The notes under the pieces are model-generated. The model searched no databases, was not told the origin of the DNA, and saw only the letters and a list, made by a program, of their open reading frames with translations. The position numbers and the translations under genes were made by a program. From VRUE01 sp963703895 (GTDB lineage: Bacteria; Actinomycetota; Thermoleophilia; Solirubrobacterales; 70-9): a stretch of 64,000 bases of DNA. Of the stretch, positions 54,563 through 63,121 are shown in pieces. The stretch spans positions 620,001-684,000 of the forward strand of contig CAVPFX010000002.1 of the NCBI GenBank assembly GCA_963703895.1, written 5' to 3'. Numbering within the stretch: position 1 is the first letter of the stretch; each line of letters opens with the position of its first letter.

Positions 54563-54650
54563 GCTCTGGTGCAAAAGGCAAACCCGCTGTGAGGTGGGGG
54601 CGCAAAGCCAACGGGGCTCCTAGAGGAGCCGGCCGGGCTACCACCGGGGT
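54563..54650 (+). ncRNA. Cyclic di-GMP-I (GEMM) riboswitch before pilA
   Basis: The conserved core is all present: GGCAAACC (54577-54584), a stem closed by a GTGA tetraloop (CCCGCT-GTGA-GGTGGG), GCGCAAAGCC (54600-54609), a strong second stem GGCTCC-taga-GGAGCC, and CCGGGCTACC closing the base helix. This matches the GEMM-I class that binds c-di-GMP. The pilA ATG is about 70 bases downstream with TAGGAGA before it. No terminator with a T tract is obvious between, so control may be at translation. It implies that c-di-GMP sets major-pilin production. Confidence 0.9.
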
Positions 54651-54721
54651 CGACAGACACCACGTGGCTGAGACGCGACGGGGCTCTGGCTAAACCAATT
54701 AGGACATAGGAGACACACCTA

Positions 54722-55186
54722 ATGTTTCTCCAGAATCTCCGGGCCAAGGTTGGCGCCCGGCTCAACGGTGACAAGGAGGCCGGTTTCACGCTGATCGAGC
54801 TCCTCGTCGTCATGCTGATCCTCGGCATCCTGGCCGCGATCGCCCTGCCCGCCTTCTTCAACCAGAAGGACAAGGCAGCCGACGCCAAGGCCAAGGAGAA
54901 CGCCCACTCGGCCCAGGTCGCTATGGAGACCTGCGCCACTGACAACAACAACACGTACACCCCTTGCAACGTCGGAATTCTGCAGGGCATTGAGCAGACG
55001 CTGCCGGGTGCTCCGACCCTCGCGGTCACCACTCCGGAAGGTGGCGGCTACACGGTCACGGTTCAGTCCAACCCGACCACGCGTACCTTCAGCATCTCGC
55101 GCAGTGCAGGTGGCGCGATGTCCTACACGTGTTCCGCGGCCGGTCAGGGCGGTTGCCCGGCTGGTGGCGGTGGCTGGGGCGGTTGA
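54722..55186 (+). CDS. pilA: Major type IV pilin PilA
   Basis: A 154-residue prepilin. The charged leader (MFLQNLRAKVGARLNGDKEAG) is cut after Gly21, giving mature FTLIELLVVMLILGILAAIALPAF with Glu5. The helix is followed by KDKAADAKAKENAHSAQVAMETCATDNNNTYTPCN and a small beta domain. Cysteines occur as CATDNNNTYTPC and near the end (YTCSAAGQGGC), suggesting two disulphides. The C-terminus is Gly-rich (PAGGGGWGG). It is frameshift-free and preceded by the c-di-GMP riboswitch. AGGAGA lies before the ATG. Confidence 0.95.
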   Translation: MFLQNLRAKVGARLNGDKEAGFTLIELLVVMLILGILAAIALPAFFNQKDKAADAKAKENAHSAQVAMETCATDNNNTYTPCNVGILQGIEQTLPGAPTLAVTTPEGGGYTVTVQSNPTTRTFSISRSAGGAMSYTCSAAGQGGCPAGGGGWGG

Positions 55187-55207
55187 TCCCAGTCCCATCG
55201 CTTAGCA

Positions 55208-56383
55208 ATGTCTAAGCCGATTTCAAGCGCAGTTGAGGAGCGGGCCGCAACGGCCCGCTCCTCTTCGCGCTTGCTGCTGCTTGTCGCGGCCGCACTGCTT
55301 GCGACCGCGCTCATGGCACCTGCCGCTCGAGCCGAACAGCCTGAACCGGTCGCCCTTACTGAAACCAACCCGCTATCGAGTAAAACTCAGCCCGCCGCCT
55401 CGACCGAACCGTTCATCATCGGCCGCGGCGACGGTGCGATTGCCACCGTGGTGAATCCCTTCGGTGGCGGCAGGCGCTCGCCGATCGCGGCGGACGTCAA
55501 CCCGGACAACGAAGTCCTCATCTACGCCAATGGCACCTGCGCCGACTCGCCGGTGACGGAAGGCACCATCGACGACCTCGAAGGCGACGGCATCCAGGTC
55601 GAAGTCGAGCCCGACACGAACACGACCTTCTCGGCGATCCAGATCGATCCCGCCTTTCCGGCAGAACCTTCGATTTGCTCGAAACCGATCACCTACTGGG
55701 CCAGCTCGACGGCCAGCGAACCGCCGGCTGAAGAACCACCCGCCGAAGAACCTCCGGCAAAAGAACCTCCAGCGAAAGAACCGCCGGCTACGGAAGCGCC
55801 CTCATCGAAACCACCTGCGACCGTGGCGCGTCCCACTGTGGCCCCTGCGCCACCACGGCTCAAGACATCGCCGGCTGGGCCCGCCAACAACAACGCTCCC
55901 CGGATCGTGGGCACGGCCACGGGTGCCAGCTCGGTGAAGATCTTCGCCAACTCCAGCTGCGCTGGCTCGCCCCTGGTAACCGTATCGCCGGCAGAGCTAT
56001 CCGCCGGCGTCGAGCTCCGCGTCCCCGACAACTCGACGACCGATTTCACCGGTGCCTCGGTCGCCAACGGCAAGCAGTCCTTCTGTTCGCCACCCGCCAC
56101 CTACATCGAGGATTCGACGCCCCCGCGTACCCGAATCACGATGGGGCCCGGCGCCAAGACACGCCACCGTAAGGTCGTCTTCCGCTTTGCCGATACCGCT
56201 GGCGACCCCCTTGGTGCCAGCTTCACCTGCAGGGTCGACCGTGGCAAGTGGAAGTCCTGTCACTCGCCCTTCAAGCTGCGCCACCTCGGCTACAGCCGCC
56301 ACACCCTCCGCGTCCGCGGCGCCGATCCGATCGGCAATGTCGAGGCCAAGGCGGCGAAGCGCAGCTTCAAGGTCATCCACTAG
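55208..56383 (+). CDS. Secreted protein with Pro-Pro-Ala-Glu repeats, between pilA and pilD
   Basis: A 391-residue exported protein. The signal peptide (LLLLVAAALLATALMAPAARA) ends near residue 42. Two copies of a beta domain (EVLIYANGTCADSPVTEGT and VKIFANSSCAGSPLVTVSP) flank a linker of EPPAEEPPAEEPPAKEPPAK type encoded by about five 15-base repeats (near 55719-55800). The C-terminal domain (TRITMGPGAKTRHRKVVFRFADTAGDP, then FTCRVDRGKWKSC) is like those of bacterial surface proteins with Ig-like folds. It follows pilA by 21 bases, so it may be a pilus-associated adhesin or minor component. I do not recognise a named family. Confidence 0.78.
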   Translation: MSKPISSAVEERAATARSSSRLLLLVAAALLATALMAPAARAEQPEPVALTETNPLSSKTQPAASTEPFIIGRGDGAIATVVNPFGGGRRSPIAADVNPDNEVLIYANGTCADSPVTEGTIDDLEGDGIQVEVEPDTNTTFSAIQIDPAFPAEPSICSKPITYWASSTASEPPAEEPPAEEPPAKEPPAKEPPATEAPSSKPPATVARPTVAPAPPRLKTSPAGPANNNAPRIVGTATGASSVKIFANSSCAGSPLVTVSPAELSAGVELRVPDNSTTDFTGASVANGKQSFCSPPATYIEDSTPPRTRITMGPGAKTRHRKVVFRFADTAGDPLGASFTCRVDRGKWKSCHSPFKLRHLGYSRHTLRVRGADPIGNVEAKAAKRSFKVIH

Positions 56384-56403
56384 CTCGAGTAGAACTCCGC
56401 CGG

Positions 56404-57151
56404 ATGATCGGCGTCGCCCTGATCGCGTTCCTGCTGGGCCTCGCCGCCGGCAGCTTCGCCACCGCTGTTGCCCACCGGGTGCCACGCGGCATCCCGGTCG
56501 CGGCTTGCGCGCTCGCAGTGCCCCGCCTGCGGCGCCCAGATCGGCGCCTACGACAACGTGCCGGTCCTTTCCTGGCTCCTGCTGCGCGGCCAGGCGCGCT
56601 GCTGCGGCGCGCGGATCTCGCCGCGCTACCCGCTGACCGAGCTGTCGACTGGCCTGCTCTTCGTCGCCACCGTCCTCGTCTACCGCGACGACGCGGCCGA
56701 AGCGGCGATCGGTCTCGTCTTCGTCGCCATACTGGCGATCGTCACGCTGACCGACCTCGAGCAGCGGATCATCCCCAACAAGGTCCTGATCGTCGGCGCC
56801 GTGCTCTGCCTAGCGATCGCAGCGCCGACCGATCCCGGCGGCCTGCCCGAGCGCGCCATCGCCGCGGCGGCCGCCGGCGGGGTCTTCTTCCTCGTCGTCC
56901 TCGCCTACCCGCAGGGCATGGGCCTCGGCGACGTCAAGCTGGCGGCGACGATGGGCCTCTTCCTCGGTCGCGCCGTCGCCCCGGCGATCCTCGCCGCCCT
57001 CCTGCCGGCAGCATCGTCGGCCTCGCCCTGATCGCCCGCCACGGCTCCCAGGCCCGCAAGATGGCGATCCCCTTCGGCCCCTTCCTCGCCCTCGGCGGCG
57101 TGGTCGGCCTTGCTGGCAGGCGACCAGCTGATCGACCTTTATCTGGGCTGA
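56404..57151 (+). CDS. pilD: Prepilin peptidase PilD (frameshifted)
   Basis: The membrane aspartyl peptidase that cleaves and methylates prepilins, about 248 residues. The N-terminal zinc-binding loop is present (CPACGAQIGAYDNVPVLSWLLLRGQARCCGARISPRYPLTE). The catalytic aspartates are in LTDLEQRIIPN and GLGDVKLAATMGLFLG. Frame changes are near 56509 (extra base), 57003 (missing base) and 57113 (extra base), after which the protein ends LLAGDQLIDLYLG. Only one gene of this type is seen, so it probably serves PilA, the other prepilins and perhaps the TadE-like protein at 39 kb. Confidence 0.87.
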
Positions 57152-57261
57152 CGCGGTTTTAGTGCTGGGAGACGTTGCAGAACCGTGTCGCTCTGCGCAC
57201 CACGGAGGCGATTGCCAAGCTTACGGTTCGCTCTGCCAAACGATCAGACTGGGAGCGTACG

Positions 57262-57531
57262 ATGTGCCGCATGAAGGAGCGCGTGACCATTTCCGTTGAC
57301 CCCGAGGCCCTTGAGGATGTGCGGGCCGAAGTCAGTGCTGGAGGGGCTCCGAGCCTGTCGGCCGCGGTCGAAAGTGCTCTTCGTGCGCGCAGCAAGGCTC
57401 AGGCCCTCAGGGAGGCGCTTGAGCTTGCCGAAGCCGAGCATGGCCCGGTCAGCGAGGAGAAGGAGGAATGGGCGATCAGGGAACTGATGCGCGCTTCTCG
57501 CGAGGCGTCGTCCTCGACGCCGGCGCGCTGA
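57262..57531 (+). CDS. Antitoxin, ribbon-helix-helix type
   Basis: An 89-residue protein starting MCRMKERVTISVDPEALEDVRAEV, a ribbon-helix-helix DNA-binding start as in VapB/ParD-type antitoxins, then an acidic helical tail (ALELAEAEHGPVSEEKEEWAIRELM) that would wrap the toxin. It overlaps the PIN toxin gene by 64 bases, an unusually long overlap. The ATG at 57271 is an alternative start. It would bind its own promoter and neutralise the toxin. Confidence 0.8.
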   Translation: MCRMKERVTISVDPEALEDVRAEVSAGGAPSLSAAVESALRARSKAQALREALELAEAEHGPVSEEKEEWAIRELMRASREASSSTPAR

Positions 57532-57878
57532 TCGCCGTTGAGCGTGGCAACAAGGATCTGGTGGCCCTGATTCGGGGGGCGTTGGATCTTGGGTACCCAA
57601 TCGTCATCCCAGCGACCGTTCTGGCCCAGGTCTGGCGAGGAGGCCCGAGGGCGGCACGGTTGGGGCGGCTTCTTGACGCTGGTGACGTCGATGTGCTTGG
57701 GGCGATGAGGGCGAGGGAAATAGGGCTTCGACTTGGGGAGCGCGATGCCAACGATGTGGCCGATGCTCATGTGGTGTGCTGTGCGGCCGAATTCCGTGTG
57801 GCCGTCCTAACATCCGACCCCGGCGACATCCAAGCGCTCACCCGACCCGGCGAGGAAGTTGCCGTGATCGCCGTTTGA
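57468..57878 (+). CDS. vapC: PIN-domain toxin (VapC-like)
   Basis: A 136-residue PIN ribonuclease. Acidic catalytic residues are in VVLDAGALIAVERGN (first Asp, then Glu), GERDANDVADAHVV and VLTSDPGDIQAL. It would cut RNA when freed from the antitoxin. The pair is intact and lies between the two convergent arms of the pilus locus; its stop is only one base from the end of the minus-strand operon. Confidence 0.83.
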   Translation: MGDQGTDARFSRGVVLDAGALIAVERGNKDLVALIRGALDLGYPIVIPATVLAQVWRGGPRAARLGRLLDAGDVDVLGAMRAREIGLRLGERDANDVADAHVVCCAAEFRVAVLTSDPGDIQALTRPGEEVAVIAV

Positions 57879-57879
57879 A

Positions 57880-58781
57880 CTACCCGGCCGAGCCTTTGGA
57901 GTCACCTTGCTTCCCCTTCGTTGGGCCGAGCGGTGCCACGTTGAGCTATCCGTCTTCAGCAGCTGCAGCTTCGTCACTTCGATGCGGTAGGTGCGGCTGT
58001 CGGCGCCGTAGACGACCGTCTCGGGCAGGCCGGGTTCCATCGCGATCAGTTGGCAGGCTTCGGAGCCGACGACGCAGACGCCGTCGCCGAAGAGGCCGGT
58101 GACCTTGTCGGAGACGAGCATCACGGCTCGCTTGCTGTCCTTGGTCACGCCGATGAAGGTCAGGGCGGGGACGGCGCGGCTGGGCAGCATCGTCATATCG
58201 GGCAGGTTGTTGCGGACGCTGGGCTTCGGCTTCTCCTTAGCCCCACTAGGGGGCACCGGCACCACGCGGACGTCGATTGCCCACGAGTAGTACTGGAGGT
58301 GCCCTCCTTCGGGTGCTTCGCCGTTGCCGCCGCCGGTTGGCTCACCGCTTTCCGTTGGTTCCCCTCCGGTTTCGCTCGATTCAACCGTTGCGCCAGATCC
58401 TTCTTCGCCGCTGGGAGCGCTTTCGGGACTGCCGCTTTCACTGCCTTCCTCGTTCGAGTACTGCTGGATGAAGGGGTTCTTGGCGTGATCGCTGCCGAGT
58501 CGGCGGTGGTAGTCACGCAGCCCAGGCGCGGCTTTGGCGACGACGAGCGTGCTTGAGCGGCGAGCGGTGCTGGCCGTGGCGACCGCGGCTTCGCCTTCGC
58601 CCGGTTCTGATTCGGACGAGCCGCCCCCGAGCAGGAAGGGCACGGCGACGAGGGCGACGATGAGCAGCGCGACGAGCGGCAGCAGGTGCCGCTCGCGCAG
58701 GTCGTAGTAGAGGTCCAGCAGGAAGTCCGGGACCTTGAGGTCCGGCATTTTCAGCTCGGGCCCTTTCTTCAGCATGTTCAT
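57880..58781 (-). CDS. Unknown pilus-operon membrane protein (frameshifted near its end)
   Basis: About 300 residues and the last gene of the pilM-pilN-pilO operon, in the place of pilP. A short tail (LKKGPELKMPDLKVPDFLLDLYYDLRERHLLP) leads to one membrane helix (LVALLIVALVAVPFLLGG). A long low-complexity Gly/Ser/Glu linker follows, then a beta domain (YYSWAIDVRVVPVPPSG, VPALTFIGVTKDSKRAVMLVSDKVTGLFGDGVCVVGSEACQLIAMEPG). A base seems missing near 57947; the natural end (LNVAPLGPTKGKQGDSKGSAG) stops at 57880. In the unrepaired frame it would run to 57807 and overlap the toxin gene. No lipobox, so it is not a normal PilP. Confidence 0.72.
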
Positions 58782-59605
58782 TGCGCCGCCTCCGTTTCGG
58801 CCGTCGCGCTGGTGGTCGTCGATTCAGGGCTCGTCGTCGCCGCGGCTGGGGTTGCGACCGAGGGTGCCGGTTCCGTTGGCGTCGCTCCCGCGGTGACGCC
58901 CTGAGCGGGAGGGGTGACGTAGGTGGTCACCGCGAAGGTGGCGTTGAGGCGGGGGAAGCCGCCTTCGGTCGCGGCGTTGAGGGCAAAGCCGTCGAGGGTG
59001 ACCAGGCGGCCGTCGACGGCGACCTTGGTCTCGCCGGTGTCGACCAGCGAGTCGATGCCCTTGATGAAGTCGGCGACGTCGAAGAAGCTGCCGCTGAAGG
59101 TAAGGCTGTATGGCATCACCGAGAGGCCGGCGGGGCCGATCGAGGCACCCAGCGGCAGTCAACGAGGCGGCGGCCTCGGTCGGAGGCACCGTGATCGCGG
59201 CCGGGACGCCGCTCGGTCCTGCTTCGGTGGTTGGTGCCGGGACGGGGGCGGGGGCTTCGCTTTCGCCTTCCCCTTCGCCGTTGAGCATGGATGCTTTCGA
59301 ATTTCACCCCTGAATCGGTGGCGACGTGGCTCAGTTCGACCAGCAGCGAGGCCGTTTCCTCATTTGCTGGCGCCGCCTTGCCGAGGACCACCAGCTGCCG
59401 GTAGTCGGTGGGGAATTCCTGCTTGGCGGCAACGGCTTCGGTGACTTTCGCCTGCGCTCGTGGCCAGCGACGTCTGCAGCTGGCTGACCTGGCCGGAGAG
59501 CTCGTCCGCTTGCTCGCGCTTGGGCCCGAGGGCGAGCATCCAGAAGGCGATCGCGATCGCGGCGACGGCGAGGATCGAGACGATCAGGCGGTTGGAGGAG
59601 CTCAT
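58778..59605 (-). CDS. pilO: Pilus alignment protein PilO (frameshifted)
   Basis: About 275 residues. It starts MSSSNRLIVSILAVAAIAIAFWMLALGPKREQADEL: a membrane helix followed by coiled coil (SGQVSQLQTSLA), as in PilO/GspM. The periplasmic ferredoxin-like domain includes VLGKAAPANEETASLLVELSHVATDSGVKFESI and SLTFSGSFFDVADFIKGIDSLV. A Pro/Ala/Thr-rich insert and tail are lineage-specific. Frame changes are near 59160, 59290 and 59459. ATGA overlaps join it to pilN and to the next gene. Confidence 0.82.
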
Positions 59606-60355
59606 TCGCCGCTCGTTTCGCTCGTGGGTGCGGCTTCGGGTTCGGTAGTCGGGGGCGCCGCCGCTTCTCCTTCGGCCGCCGTCGGGGCTACCGGCGCCGC
59701 GTCGAAGGCGACGACCAGCTGGAACTGGGCGATGAAGTTTTTTGTTTGGCAGGTGCCGGAGGCAGCGCTGGCGCTGCCCGACGAGGCGCCTTCGGCGGCG
59801 CTGCCCAGGCTTGAGGACTGCACGCCGACGCGTGTCGCTCCATCGATCTCCTTCAGCGCCTGAACGAATCCCGCGACCGCTTTCTGGCCGGTCGCGCAGC
59901 CGACTCATCGCCAGCGCCGGCCCGGCGACCGAGTCGCGCAGGGAGACGGTGGCGGCGCCCTCGACCGAGACTCCCGAGGACGCGGTGCCGGTGAGGTTGG
60001 TGAGCCAGACGTCGCCGGGCAGGATCAGCGCCAGTTCGCGCATCACCCGCTCCCAATCGAAGCGGCTGTCGGCGAGGCTGGTGACGGTGTCGACCCGCTG
60101 TTGGCGCAGGCTGTGGAACTGGGTGTAGGCGCTGAGCGCCTGCGCCTCGCGCTTCGGCGGCGGCCGTTTCGCTTTCCAGCGTGGCGATCTCGGCCTTGCT
60201 GTCGGCAGATCTGGTTGTCGGTGGTGACCAGCAGCGCCACTCCGAGCACCGCGGCGGCAAGGGCGCCGACCACGATGTAGGCAAGCGGGCCGCTGCGCAT
60301 CGGCCGCCGCTCACCGGGTCGCTCCTCGGCTCGGGATCAGGTTGACGGGGCGCAT
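59602..60355 (-). CDS. pilN: Pilus assembly protein PilN (frameshifted)
   Basis: About 250 residues. The start MRPVNLIP is the conserved PilN motif that docks in the PilM groove. A membrane helix (PLAYIVVGALAAAVLGVALLV) and coiled coil (DSKAEIATLESETAAAEA) follow, then the periplasmic domain (RVMRELALILPGDVWLTNLTGTASSGVSVEG). The C-terminus is Ala/Glu/Thr-rich. Extra bases lie near 59881, 60158, 60208 and 60335. It bridges PilM and PilO across the membrane. Confidence 0.84.
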
Positions 60356-60357
60356 CG

Positions 60358-61475
60358 CTAGCGCTCCAGGGCGAGGCCGAAGGGCAGGGTGAGGCGGGCG
60401 GCCGAGGCCGCGTCGAGTCCGGAGAGCGCCTCCGGCTGGCCGACTGCGATCGGCAGGCCCAGAACCGGCTCCATGCGCTCGGCGAGGCCCGGGATGACGC
60501 TGCCGGGGCCGCAGAGGACGATGCGCTCGACCGGCACCGCGCCCTCCTGGGCGCCGTAGAAGTCAAGCGAGAGGCGCAGCTCGTCGAGCAGTGAGGAGGC
60601 GCCGCTGTCTCCAGCGCCGCGCGGGCCTTGGCGATCACGCCGGGGTCGCCCTCGATCTGCTCCGCCGCGGTTGCGCGAGGCCGACGTGGGCGAGCCACAT
60701 CCGCGCGTGCTCGTTGCTCAGCCCGGTGGTCGAGGCGAGGCTGGCGGCCATGTCGCTCGAGGCCGACCGGGGAGACGCGGGTGAAGAGGCAGGACCGGCC
60801 CTTGGCGACGGCGAGGTTGGTGACGTCGCCGACGTTGCAGTAGAGGACGCGCCTGGCGGCTGTTCCTCGGCGTCGACTCTCGGCCGGGCGTCCGCTGACC
60901 TCGCCGAGGGCGCGGATCATGCCGAAGGCCGAGAGGTCGACGCCGACCGGCTCGAGGCCGGCGTCGCGCAGGGGCTTCAGCGAGGCGGCGATCATGTCGC
61001 GGCGGGCGGCGACGACGATCACGTCGATCTGCGGCGCCGCGCCGTCCACGGCTGCGACCCCGCCGACCACGCGGTGGTCGATCACGGCCTGCTCGAGGGG
61101 CATCGCGATCTGCTCCTGGGCGGCGAAGCGGACCGCGGCGTCGAGCTCCTGCGGGTCCTCGATCGCGGGCAGGCGCAGGGTGCGGACGACGACCCGCTGG
61201 TTGGCGATGCCCAGCCGCACCTGCTTGCAGAGCTTGTGCTCGGAGAAGAGCTTGGAGCAGTGCCTCGGTGACCGCACCGGGGTCGCGACCTCGCCGTCGC
61301 GGAACGCCTCGGTCGGCAGCGGCGCCGTTGCGGTTGCGGTCACCCGCGCAGTCCCGTTGACCTGCACTTCGGCAGCGGCGATGCTGCCGGCCTCGATCTC
61401 GAGCCCGACCTGGGCGGCGCTGCCTTTCTTGTTTTTCTGGAACCGGGAGATCATCTGGGAGGTGGCTGCGCGCAA
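60358..61475 (-). CDS. pilM: Pilus assembly actin-like ATPase PilM (frameshifted)
   Basis: About 372 residues, cytoplasmic. The N-terminal actin-fold strand is AQVGLEIEAGSIAAAEVQ. RLGIANQRVVVRTLRLPAIEDPQELDAAVRFAAQEQIAMPLEQAVIDH and VVAARRDMIAASLKPLRDAGLEPVGVDLSAFGMIRAL are diagnostic of PilM. The C-terminal part (LLDELRLSLDFYGAQEGAVPVERIVLCGPGSVIPGLAERME) is recovered only by joining frames. Changes occur near 61268-61290, 60762, 60670 and 60605. It recruits PilN. The start may instead be the ATG seven codons in. Confidence 0.85.
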
Positions 61476-61560
61476 GCGGCGTCAGCGCCACAGGTCATGC
61501 ATCGACCGTTCGGCCACAGAACCTTTGCCTTGCAACTACTCAGAATTCGAAAAACCGGGA

Positions 61561-63121
61561 TCAGCCGACGGTCTCGCGACCGATCACCCAGTCCGCCTGG
61601 ACCGGCTCTATGAAGCTGGGCGGCGTGATCGTGTGCAGGCGGTCGTCGTAGTTGTAGCTCTTGATGTAGCCGGTGCCGCCGGTGGTGCCGACCGCGCCGC
61701 GGTACTTCTGCGCGATCGCGCCGTTGACTTTCAGCGTCCCCAGGGAGGCGCCGCAGTCGTAGTTGTCGACGATGAACGAGTGGTTGATCGCGAGGATCGC
61801 GGCGTCGATCGAGAGGTTTTCCGACCGAGCCGACGCCATTGGTGCTCTGAAGACGCACGGGTGGTAGATGCGGACGAAGTTGTTGGCGATCAGGCCCAGC
61901 ATTGCTTCTTCACCGCTGGCAGTGGTGTTGCCGTCGATGATGATGTCGTTGCTGGTGGCGATCGTCAGCTGCCCGGTAGTAGGTGCCGTGGACGTAGACG
62001 TTGCCGCATTCCGAGGTTTCCGGATAGGTGACTTCAAACGGCGAGTAGGCGCCGGAGCAAAGGTTGCTTTCGACGTAGACGACGCCGTTGGCTGGGAAGG
62101 GGACCGACGCCGCGCCAGTGCATTCTTTGCTGGTGGTCGAGACTTGCATCGTCGCGCCGCTGAGGCAGATGTGCACCTGCCCTTTGAATTTGTACCCCGG
62201 TTCGACGATCGTCGCCAGCTGGGCATTGGTCGCTGGCGGGATCAGCGCCGGCGAGCTGGTCAGGTAGGTGCCGACGAATGTGGGCGTGCCCGAGCAGCTC
62301 GAGCCGGAGTGGGGAACTTCGGAGGTCTGGTACCAGCCTTTGCCGGATGCGCTCACCTCGACCGCGTCGCTGGGAGTCCTGCCGAAGGCGGGTTTGCCGC
62401 AGACGACGAAGGAGTCGTTGGTGTGCAGCGGCCCGTTGATCGAGTCGCCGCTGACGAAGGAGATCACCCGCAGTACTGCCCTTCGGAGTTGGGGATTTTG
62501 GCGTTGTTGCGGCCTTCGAGGATGGTTTTGGAGCACTGTTCGTAGGCGCCTTTGATCGTTGCTTCGCTGCCGTAGGTAACCGGGTCGGAGGTCTCCAGCT
62601 GGGTGAAGTAGACGTAGTCGAGGAAGCTCGCCGGCTTGAAGGTGGCGATGATCGAGACCTGGGATTTGCCGGCAAACCCGGTCGAGCGGATGCGGAAGGT
62701 GCCCTTGGAGGAGCCGAGCGACTCGAGCATGGTCTGGGTCGCGGTGACGATCGAGGTCGGGTCGCAGGTGGGGTTCCCGTTGGCGGGCAGGAGTTCGATC
62801 GCGTAGCTGGCGGTCGAGTCGCCGGGCACCTGGCGCCGGTTCGTCGTCGAGCCCGGCTGGTTGATCGCGCTCGGGTGCGGCCACTTTTGTGCATTTGGCC
62901 CAGTAGCCGTTGTCGGTCTTGAGGTGGAAGGAGTAGTCGTTGATCCCCGCTTTGGCAGCCTCGTAGGCGCGCTTGCGCGTTAGGTCGCGGCCGGTCGGGT
63001 TGATGTCACCGCCGACGGCGGTGACGGCGACGAGGGCGATCAGGGCGACCATCGAGAGACCGATCGTGGTCATGATCAGGGTGAACCCCTGCTCGTCCTT
63101 CAGCTTCTTTCTCATTGACAT
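61561..63121 (-). CDS. PilX-like prepilin-type pilus protein (frameshifted)
   Basis: About 520 residues when joined. It starts MSMRKKLKDEQGFTLIMTTIGLSMVALIALVAVTAVGG, a prepilin leader cut after Gly11 but with Met instead of Glu at mature position 5. A spine helix continues (TRKRAYEAAKAGINDYSFHL), then a long beta-rich domain with SGDSINGPLHTNDSFVVCG, YVHGTYTGQLTIATSNDIIIDGNT and IDAAILAINHSFIVDNYDCGASLGTLKVNGAIAQKYRGAVG. This pattern matches large PilX-type minor pilus proteins of actinobacteria. Frame changes are near 62880, 62468 and 61980. It overlaps the preceding prepilin gene by ten bases. Confidence 0.78.
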
